Assembly: GCF_013266755.1 (NCBI RefSeq)
Contig: NZ_JABRWJ010000006.1
Location: forward strand, 310,001-374,000
Reading direction: 5' to 3'
Source of the DNA: Pseudaquabacterium terrae
GTDB lineage: Bacteria > Pseudomonadota > Gammaproteobacteria > Burkholderiales > Burkholderiaceae_C
Length of the DNA: 64,000 nucleotides
How positions within the stretch are numbered: position 1 is the first letter of the stretch; each line of letters opens with the position of its first letter. This document shows positions 15,925 to 22,635 of the stretch, piece by piece. A model generated the notes under the pieces. The model did no database searches and had not been told where the DNA came from. It saw only the letters and a program-made list of their open reading frames with translations. Both the position numbers and the translations under genes were made by a program.

Positions 15925-17412
15925 ATGAATGCCGCCATTGCCGAACAGCAGGCCTCCGCCGTCGCCGGCGCCGAATCGAGCCTGCTCGACCAGATCGTCA
16001 CGCAAAGCCGCGTCGCCCGCTCCGACGGCGAGCGCGCGCGCGCCAAGGACATCATCGGCGAGCTGGTGCACGAGGTGATGCAGGGCACGGTCGTCGTTTC
16101 CGAGAACCTCTCGGTGACGCTCGACGCCCGCATCGCCGAGATCGACCGCCTGATCAGCGCGCAATTGAGCGAGGTGATGCACCACGCGCAATTCCAGAAG
16201 CTCGAATCGAGCTGGACCGGCCTGCACTATCTGTGCAAGCACACCTCCACCGGCGCCGGCATGAAGATCCAGGTCTTCAATGCGACGAAGAAGGAACTGG
16301 TCAAGGACTTCAAGGCGGCGATCGACTTCGACCAGAGCGCGCTGTTCAAGAAGGTCTACGAAGAAGAATTCGGCACCTTCGGCGGCGCGCCCTTCGGCAC
16401 GCTGATCGGCGACTTCGAATGCACGCGCAATGCCGAGGACATGTACTTCGTCGAGCAGATGGGGCATGTCGCGGCGGCTGCGCACGCGCCCTTCCTGTCG
16501 GCGGCGTCGCCGGAGCTGTTCGGTCTCGACTCGTTCGCCGAGCTGGGCCGTCCGCGCGACCTGTCGAAGGTCTTCGACACCGTCGAATACGCGAAGTGGC
16601 AATCGTTCCGCGAAAGCGAAGATTCGCGCTACGTCGGCCTGACGGTGCCGCGTTTCCTCGGCCGGCTGCCGTATGACCCGAAGGACGGCACCACCGTCGA
16701 GGGCTTCAACTTCGTCGAGGACGTGGACGGCACCGACCACGCGAAGTACCTGTGGGTCAATGCCGCCTACGCGATGGGCGCGCGGCTGACAGCGGCCTTC
16801 GAGAACTTCGGCTGGTGCGCGGCGATCCGCGGCGTCGAGGGCGGCGGCCTGGTCGAGGACCTGCCGACGCACACCTTCAAGACCGACGAAGGCGAGGTCG
16901 CGCTGAAGTGCCCGACCGAAGTGGCGATCACCGACCGCCGCGAAAAGGAATTGAGCGACCTCGGCTTCATGCCGCTGGTGCACTGCAAGGGCAAGGACTA
17001 CGCGGCGTTCTTCGGCGCGCAGTCGGCGCAGAAGGCCAAGAAGTACGACTCCGACGCGGCCAATGCCAATGCGGTGCTGTCGGCGCAATTGCAGTACATC
17101 TTCAGCGTCTGCCGCATCGCGCACTACCTGAAGGCGATGATGCGCGACAAGATCGGCAGCTTCGCGTCAGCCAACAACGTCGAGGAATTCCTCAATCGCT
17201 GGATTCGGCAGTACGTCGTCGAGGACGACAACGCGACGCAGGAAACCAAGGCCAGCTACCCGCTGCGCGAAGCGAACATTCAGGTGTCCGAAGTGGCGGG
17301 CCGACCCGGTGTGTATCGCGCCGTGGCATTCGTTCGGCCCCATTTCCAGCTCGACGAGCTTTCCGTCTCCCTTCGTCTCGTCGCAGAGCTGCCATCGTCC
17401 CAGAAGGGTTGA
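15925..17412 (+). CDS. tssC: T6SS contractile sheath large subunit TssC (VipB)
   Basis: 495 residues. Conserved TssC blocks are present: FQKLESSWTGLHYLCKHT near the N-terminus, a G-T-F-G-G-A-P-F-G segment, FLGRLPYDPKDGT, and a C-terminal FVRPHFQLDELSVSLRLVAE that closes the sheath core. Length is typical of the family. It pairs with TssB and is recycled by the ClpV ATPase encoded downstream. Directly followed by hcp after 24 bases, with an AGGAGG ribosome site. Confidence 0.97.
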   Translation: MNAAIAEQQASAVAGAESSLLDQIVTQSRVARSDGERARAKDIIGELVHEVMQGTVVVSENLSVTLDARIAEIDRLISAQLSEVMHHAQFQKLESSWTGLHYLCKHTSTGAGMKIQVFNATKKELVKDFKAAIDFDQSALFKKVYEEEFGTFGGAPFGTLIGDFECTRNAEDMYFVEQMGHVAAAAHAPFLSAASPELFGLDSFAELGRPRDLSKVFDTVEYAKWQSFRESEDSRYVGLTVPRFLGRLPYDPKDGTTVEGFNFVEDVDGTDHAKYLWVNAAYAMGARLTAAFENFGWCAAIRGVEGGGLVEDLPTHTFKTDEGEVALKCPTEVAITDRREKELSDLGFMPLVHCKGKDYAAFFGAQSAQKAKKYDSDAANANAVLSAQLQYIFSVCRIAHYLKAMMRDKIGSFASANNVEEFLNRWIRQYVVEDDNATQETKASYPLREANIQVSEVAGRPGVYRAVAFVRPHFQLDELSVSLRLVAELPSSQKG

Positions 17413-17436
17413 TCACATCCAGGAGGTTAAGCAGCA

Positions 17437-17955
17437 ATGAAAGATATCTACGTCAAGTTCGAAGGTGCCAGCGAGCTGCAGGGCGACAGCACCGACACCA
17501 AGCACGCGAACGAGATCGAGGCCACGACCTTTTCGCACTCGGTGTTCCAGCCGAAGTCGTCGAGCGCTTCGAGCGCCGGTGGCCACACGGCCGAGCGCAC
17601 CGAGCACGGCGAAGTGCTGTTCACGAAGGACATCGACAAGGCGACGTCGAAGCTGTTTCGCGCGTGCTCGGCCGGCACGGTGTACCCGAAGGTGCTGATC
17701 ACGTTCTACCGCGCCTATGGCGGCAAGAGCGCGACCGCCACGTCGCAGACCCGCGTCGACTACTACAAGATCGTCCTCGAGGACGTGGTGATCTCGTCGG
17801 TCACGACCAACATCGGCTCCGGTGAGCTGCCCTCGGAAACCTTCGGCCTGAAGTACCGCAAGATTTCCTGGGAGTACAAGCAGCACAAGATGGACGGCTC
17901 GTCGACCTCCACCGGCGTCGCCAGCTGGGACAACGGCAAGAACATCGCCGGCTGA
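17437..17955 (+). CDS. hcp: T6SS tube protein Hcp (TssD)
   Basis: 172 residues starting MKDIYVKFEGASELQGDSTD, with the family's H-S-V-F-Q and ITFYRAYGG strands and a Y-K-I-V-L-E-D-V-V-I core strand. Hcp hexamers stack into the inner tube expelled by the sheath and can carry small effectors in the lumen. It is preceded by a very strong AGGAGG ribosome site and followed by a terminator hairpin at 17990-18017, an arrangement that would let hcp be made in excess over the downstream baseplate genes. A peptidoglycan-active candidate effector follows immediately. Confidence 0.96.
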   Translation: MKDIYVKFEGASELQGDSTDTKHANEIEATTFSHSVFQPKSSSASSAGGHTAERTEHGEVLFTKDIDKATSKLFRACSAGTVYPKVLITFYRAYGGKSATATSQTRVDYYKIVLEDVVISSVTTNIGSGELPSETFGLKYRKISWEYKQHKMDGSSTSTGVASWDNGKNIAG

Positions 17956-17989
17956 TTTCAAGGCCCGCGACTACGCTTGTTGCGTGTTA

Positions 17990-18017
17990 GGCGGCGGCTT
18001 CCGGGCCGCCGCCTTTT
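17990..18017 (+). terminator. Terminator hairpin after hcp
   Basis: A perfect 9-bp stem GGCGGCGGC / GCCGCCGCC with a 6-base loop is followed by TTTT. It lies 35 bases after the hcp stop and before the next genes of the cluster on the same strand, so it probably acts as a partial terminator that lowers transcription of downstream genes relative to hcp. Confidence 0.75.
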
Positions 18018-18047
18018 CCGTCTTTGAACGACGGCAGGAGACCCTCG

Positions 18048-18629
18048 ATGCCTGACATCGGATACATCGCCGGCGGAGCCGACGGCTGGCTGAACGTCAA
18101 GAAGGACCCTGACGGTCAGGTGATCGCGCTGCCGCAATACCTGAGCGTCGAGATCAGCGAGAACCGCCTCGGGCGCGAGTACTTCGTCGTGCGTGAGGGC
18201 AGCCACCGGGGGCAGGCCTGCTCGGTCGTCGCCGGCAACCTGAAATTCGGCAATCCGGGCTATCGCGCCGCGGCGCGAGTGGAATTCAGTCTCTCGCGCC
18301 AGCTGTTGAGCTTTCCGGGCGGGCAAGCCAGAGCGATCACCGATGCCGCGAATCCGATCCCGCTCGGCACGCACCCGATCCAGTTGCCCGATTTCCCGCA
18401 CGAGCTCGGCGCCGGCTACATGTCGCAATCGCGTTTCGCGATGACGTGGTTCTATATGGGCCGCGGCCCGGCCGTGCGCGGCCGAAACGACCGCTACCTG
18501 CACACGGGCCGGGTCAGCGCCGGTTGCGTGACGGTCGATCCGTCCGATTGGACGGCGCTCTACCAGGCTCTCATCCTGTCCAGGAACAACGATGGTGCAA
18601 CGCTCGGTTCGATTGCTGTTCTGCGCTAG
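18048..18629 (+). CDS. L,D-transpeptidase-fold protein, candidate T6SS cell-wall effector
   Basis: 193 residues from the ATG at 18048 behind CAGGAG. Near the C-terminus H142-T-G-R-V-S147-A-G-C150-V matches the H...SxGC catalytic motif of YkuD L,D-transpeptidases, with the Cys as nucleophile; a preceding I-P-L-G-T-H-P-I strand also fits. No signal peptide is visible, as expected for a protein exported by T6SS. T6SS effectors of this fold (the Tlde group) attack or edit peptidoglycan in the target periplasm. It sits right after hcp and overlaps by 38 bases a gene for an exported protein, the classic layout of effector plus periplasmic immunity. Fold call is fairly firm; effector role is inferred. 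Confidence 0.65.
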   Translation: MPDIGYIAGGADGWLNVKKDPDGQVIALPQYLSVEISENRLGREYFVVREGSHRGQACSVVAGNLKFGNPGYRAAARVEFSLSRQLLSFPGGQARAITDAANPIPLGTHPIQLPDFPHELGAGYMSQSRFAMTWFYMGRGPAVRGRNDRYLHTGRVSAGCVTVDPSDWTALYQALILSRNNDGATLGSIAVLR

Positions 18630-19164
18630 CGTGCTGCTGGGGTCGGTCGCCACCGGCGCCTGGGCGTCCGGCGGCGCGGCGCTCGCTGCGGACGACCTGA
18701 AGAATGCGCAGGTGGTCGGCGCCTGGCTGAAAGCGAACCGCGGCAGCGCGCCGCGCGAGCAGGCGAACCAGTTCCTCGCGCTCGGTGAACGGGCGCGCCG
18801 TGCCGGGCGCTGGGGCGCCGCGAGCAAGAGCTTCGGCGAGAGTGCGCTGCTGTTCCCGTCGCCCGAGGCCTTGATGGCCTACGGCCACGCCCTGCTGCAC
18901 GAGCGCGCGGCCACTCGCGCGGCCGCAAGTGCGCCGGCCGATCGGCAACACGCCGATTGGCAGGAGATCGGGGCGCTCTACTCGACCGCCCTCGCGGCGG
19001 ACGATCAGCTGCATACCCTGAAGCCCGCGCTGCGCGCGGCCTTGGCCGCCGATGCCGGCTGCCTCGCCAAAGCCGCACAAGGCGCCGCCGATGCGACGAA
19101 CTGTGCCGCGCTGCGCCAATACCAGGCGGCGCTGCGCGCGCCAGCCGCGCGACCGTCGAAATGA
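18592..19164 (+). CDS. Exported helical protein, candidate immunity partner
   Basis: 190 residues. The N-terminus is a Sec signal peptide (LLFCASVLLGSVATGAWASG), so the product should be periplasmic. The mature part is Ala-rich and helical with TPR-like spacing (FLALGERARRAGRWGAASKS; LLFPSPEALMAYGHALLHER). The start overlaps the end of the L,D-transpeptidase-like gene by 38 bases and the stop overlaps tssE (ATGA), so all three are coupled. A periplasmic location is what an immunity protein against a cell-wall effector would need. An alternative is a structural or chaperone role within the T6SS. Function is inferred from context. Confidence 0.6.
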   Translation: MVQRSVRLLFCASVLLGSVATGAWASGGAALAADDLKNAQVVGAWLKANRGSAPREQANQFLALGERARRAGRWGAASKSFGESALLFPSPEALMAYGHALLHERAATRAAASAPADRQHADWQEIGALYSTALAADDQLHTLKPALRAALAADAGCLAKAAQGAADATNCAALRQYQAALRAPAARPSK

Positions 19165-19664
19165 ACACCTTCGCCCCCTCCTTGCTCGACAAGCTGCTCG
19201 GCGAAGGCACCGCGCTGCGCGGCGGCGGCACGGCCCCGCGCTTCACCGTCGAACAGGTCAAGGACTCGGTCGCGCGCGACATCGAGATGCTGTTGAACAC
19301 CCATGCGCCTTTCGAGCTGGCCGAGCTCGACGGCCTGCCGCTGGTCGGCCGCTCGCTGCTGACGCTGGGCCTGACCGACATCTCGTCGCTGAGCCTGGCC
19401 AGCGACCGCGATCGCGCGCGCATCACCGAGGCGCTGCGCAAGGCGCTGGCCGACCACGACAAGCGCCTGACGCAGGTCGAAGTGAAGGTGCGCGCGACGC
19501 AGGCGGGCTTCGGCGGCCTGGTCTTCTCGATCCGCGCCAAGCTGCTGCTGCAGCCGAATGTCGAGCCGGTGAGTTTCGATGCGGTGCTGCAGCCGGGCTC
19601 GAACCGCTATGCGGTGTCGAAGGCGGCGCGACCGGACCCGCTGAGTGTGGTGCGCGATGCGTGA
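19161..19664 (+). CDS. tssE: T6SS baseplate protein TssE (gp25-like)
   Basis: 167 residues from the ATG at 19161, which overlaps the previous stop. The gp25/lysozyme-like wedge domain is seen in SVARDIEMLLNTHAPFELAE, the SLLTLGLTDISSLSLAS block and VEVKVRATQAGFGGLVFSIR. TssE is the baseplate wedge that starts sheath assembly. Its last codons overlap the start of tssF by 8 bases, which implies translational coupling. Confidence 0.92.
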   Translation: MNTFAPSLLDKLLGEGTALRGGGTAPRFTVEQVKDSVARDIEMLLNTHAPFELAELDGLPLVGRSLLTLGLTDISSLSLASDRDRARITEALRKALADHDKRLTQVEVKVRATQAGFGGLVFSIRAKLLLQPNVEPVSFDAVLQPGSNRYAVSKAARPDPLSVVRDA

Positions 19665-21519
19665 CCTGCTGCCGCACTTCCAGCGCGAGCTGAACTTCCT
19701 GCAGACGCACAAGAGCGAATTCGCCGCGGCGTACCCCGAGGTCGGCGGGCGCCTCGCCGCCGCCAGCGACCTGCTCGACGACCCGCATGTCGAACGCCTG
19801 ATGCAGTCGTTCGCGCTGCTGACCGCACGCGTGCACAAGCGGCTCGACGACGACTTTCCGCTGGTCACCGAATCGCTGCTGGAGGTGCTGTATCCGCACT
19901 ACCTGCGGCCGTTCCCGTCCTGCTCGATCGCCTGCTTCGATCTCGGTGCCGGCGCGGCGCAGCTGAGCAAGCCGGTGCAGGTGCCACGCGGCACGCTGCT
20001 CGACAGCCGGCCGGTGCGCGGCGTCAAGTGCCGCTTCCGCAGCGCCTACGAGGTCACGCTGCTGCCGCTGCGCGTGGTCGACGCCGGCTTTCGCGGCGCG
20101 ATCAATGCGCCGGCCGGCACGCTGCTGCCGCGCGAGGCGACCACCGAGTTCTTCGTCACGCTCGAGCTGCAGTCGCCGCAGCTCGACTGGGCCACGCTGG
20201 GCGCGTCGACCCTGCGGGTTGCGCTGCAAGGCGAAACCTCGATGGTCCATGCGCTGCGCGAAGCGCTGACGGGCCAGGTGCTCGCCACGCTGGTGCAGGC
20301 CGACGCGCCCGGCGCCTGGACGGCGCTGCCGGGTGGCCAGCAGGGTGCGCTGCCGCGCATCGTCGGCTTTGCCGACGACGAAGCGCTGGTCGACCACGAT
20401 CCGCGCTCGCATCCGGCCTATCGGCTGCTGACCGAATATTTCGCCTTCCCGGCGAAGTTCAATTTCCTCGACCTGCCGCTGCCCACCGGCGCGGCGTGCC
20501 CGAAGACGCGGCGGCTGACCTTGCATTTCCCGATGGCCGGCCTGCGCACCGACGGCGAAGCGGCCCGTCAGCTCGAGCTCGCCACCGCCGCCGCGCTGGT
20601 GCCCGGCTGCACGCCGGTGGTCAATCTCTTCGAGCAGCGTGCCGATCCGATCCGCATCACCCACACCGGCACCACCTACCCGGTGCTGCCGGACGGCGGC
20701 CGGCGCGCCTACGGCTACGAGGTGCATTCGATCCAGCGGGTCTTCCGCGTGCAGCAGACGCCGCAGGGCGAGAGCATCCACGCCTTCCACCCCTTCTATT
20801 CGCTGCGCCATGAGCAGCTGCTGCGCGAAGGCGAGCAGGCCGGCCGCTACTGGTACAGCCAGCGCAGCGACAGCCTGGCCGAGCGCAGCCCCGGTTACGA
20901 AACCGAGATCGGCATCGTCGACATCGAGTTCGATCCGGCCGAGCCGCAGACCGACACCTTGTCGATCGACGTGCTGGCGACCAACCGGGACCTGCCGTCG
21001 CAGCTGACGATCGGCCATGGCGGCGGCGACCTGTTCGTCGAAGGCGGCAGCGTCGCGCGCGAGATCCGCCTGCTGCGGGTGCCGACGACGAGCCACCGCT
21101 TCGAGCGCGGCGAAGGCGCGCTGTGGCGGCTGGTGTCGCACCTGTCGCTGAACCACCTGTCGATCGGCGGCGCCGGCGTGCAGGCGCTGCAGGAGATGCT
21201 GCGCCTGTACGACCTGCCGCGCAGCGCGACCAATGCGCGCCTGGTCGACGGCCTGATCGACATCAGCTACCAGCCGACCAGCGCCTGCCTGCCCGGCAAT
21301 CCGTTCCCGACTTTCGTGCGTGGCGTGCTGGTGCGGCTGACGGTCGATGCCGATGCCTACGGCGGCCACGGGCTGCGGTTGTTTGCGCAGGTGCTCGATC
21401 ACTTCTTCGGCCTCTACGTGCAGGCCAACAGCTTTTCGCAGCTGGAAGTGGTGTCCGCGCAGACGCGCGAGCGCCTGCTGCTGTTCCCACGCCGCGCCGG
21501 CGCGGGGCCGCTGCTTTAA
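19657..21519 (+). CDS. tssF: T6SS baseplate protein TssF
   Basis: 620 residues from the ATG at 19657. The N-terminal HFQRELNFLQTHKSEFAAAY and the D-P-H-V-E-R-L-M-Q-S-F block are diagnostic of TssF/VasA; further conserved parts are LTESLLEVLYPHYLRPFPSC-like text and a C-terminal FPTFVRGVLVRLTVD segment. TssF, with TssG and TssE, makes the baseplate wedge around the VgrG hub. Length is normal for the family. A long open frame runs on the opposite strand here but shows no protein-like composition. Confidence 0.95.
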   Translation: MRDLLPHFQRELNFLQTHKSEFAAAYPEVGGRLAAASDLLDDPHVERLMQSFALLTARVHKRLDDDFPLVTESLLEVLYPHYLRPFPSCSIACFDLGAGAAQLSKPVQVPRGTLLDSRPVRGVKCRFRSAYEVTLLPLRVVDAGFRGAINAPAGTLLPREATTEFFVTLELQSPQLDWATLGASTLRVALQGETSMVHALREALTGQVLATLVQADAPGAWTALPGGQQGALPRIVGFADDEALVDHDPRSHPAYRLLTEYFAFPAKFNFLDLPLPTGAACPKTRRLTLHFPMAGLRTDGEAARQLELATAAALVPGCTPVVNLFEQRADPIRITHTGTTYPVLPDGGRRAYGYEVHSIQRVFRVQQTPQGESIHAFHPFYSLRHEQLLREGEQAGRYWYSQRSDSLAERSPGYETEIGIVDIEFDPAEPQTDTLSIDVLATNRDLPSQLTIGHGGGDLFVEGGSVAREIRLLRVPTTSHRFERGEGALWRLVSHLSLNHLSIGGAGVQALQEMLRLYDLPRSATNARLVDGLIDISYQPTSACLPGNPFPTFVRGVLVRLTVDADAYGGHGLRLFAQVLDHFFGLYVQANSFSQLEVVSAQTRERLLLFPRRAGAGPLL

Positions 21520-21528
21520 GGCGTCAGC

Positions 21529-22602
21529 ATGGCGACGCATTCGAGCCCGATCGACCGCCTGCTGGCCGAGCCGCACCGCTACGGCTTCATGCAGGCCGTG
21601 CGGCTGCTCGAGCGTTGGCAGGTGAAAGCCGAACGGCTGACGTCGCAAGAAGTGCTGAGCCGGCGCCTGCGCTTTCGCAACTCCTTGTCGATGGCCTTTC
21701 CGCCGAGCGAGATCGCCGAGTTCAAGCCGATTGCGCTGCCGCTCGATGCCCGGGCGTTGGCGGCGCACCGCCCAAGCGGCAGCGCGGCAACCTTCGAGCG
21801 CATCGAGATCACGCCCGCGTTCATGGGGCTGCTCGGCGCGGGCGGCGCGCTGCCGGCCTTCTACACCGAGCTGTTCGCGCAGCGCGAACAGCTGCAGCGT
21901 GACCACAGCGCGCGCCGCTTCCTCGATGTCTTCGTGCATCGCGCGGTCGTGCTGTTCTATCAAGCCTGGCGCAAGCACCGGCTGCCGCTGCGCTTCGAGG
22001 GCGATCGCCAGCGCGAAGCCTTGCCGCAGATGCTGGCGCTGGCCGGCTTTGGCCAGGCGGCGCTGCGGCGGCGATTGCGCAGCCGCGAGGGCGGCGTCGC
22101 TGACGAGGCGCTCGCGCACTACGCCGGACTGCTGCGGCAACGGCCGGTGTCGGTGGCGGCGATCCGCCAGATCCTGGGCGACTACTTCCAGGTGCCGGTG
22201 CGGCTCGACTCGTTCATCGGCCGCTGGTTCACGCTGCCCGCGGAGCAGCAGTCGGTGCTCGGCCTTGGCGCGGGCGTGCTCGGTGCCGGCGCGGTGCTCG
22301 GCGAGCGCGTCTGGCAGCGCGACCTGCGCCTGCGGCTGACGCTCGGGCCGCTGCGCCGCGAGGCCTTCGCGCGCTTCCTGCCCGGCGGTCCCGGCCACGT
22401 CGCGCTGCATGAGCTGATGACGCTGATGACCGGCGTCAGCCTGGAGCACGAGATCCGCCTGACGCTGCGCGCTTGCGACGTGCAGCCGGCACGGCTCGCT
22501 GCGAACGACGGCCCCCGGCTCGGCTGGGACGGCTTCCTGATCACCCGACCGGCGCACGAAGACCGCAGCGACGCCGGTTATGACCTGCATGCGCTGGCCT
22601 GA
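21529..22602 (+). CDS. tssG: T6SS baseplate protein TssG
   Basis: 357 residues. The opening segment (IDRLLAEPHRYGFMQAVRLL) and the strand F-P-P-S-E-I-A-E-F are typical of TssG/VasB, as are F-M-G-L-L-G-A-G-G-A-L-P and the DYFQVPVRLDSFIGRW region. It clamps two TssF copies in the baseplate wedge. It starts 9 bases after tssF and is followed after 33 bases by the ClpV gene. Confidence 0.95.
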   Translation: MATHSSPIDRLLAEPHRYGFMQAVRLLERWQVKAERLTSQEVLSRRLRFRNSLSMAFPPSEIAEFKPIALPLDARALAAHRPSGSAATFERIEITPAFMGLLGAGGALPAFYTELFAQREQLQRDHSARRFLDVFVHRAVVLFYQAWRKHRLPLRFEGDRQREALPQMLALAGFGQAALRRRLRSREGGVADEALAHYAGLLRQRPVSVAAIRQILGDYFQVPVRLDSFIGRWFTLPAEQQSVLGLGAGVLGAGAVLGERVWQRDLRLRLTLGPLRREAFARFLPGGPGHVALHELMTLMTGVSLEHEIRLTLRACDVQPARLAANDGPRLGWDGFLITRPAHEDRSDAGYDLHALA

Positions 22603-22635
22603 CGGCCGGCGCCCAAGACTTGCGAGCCCACGACG

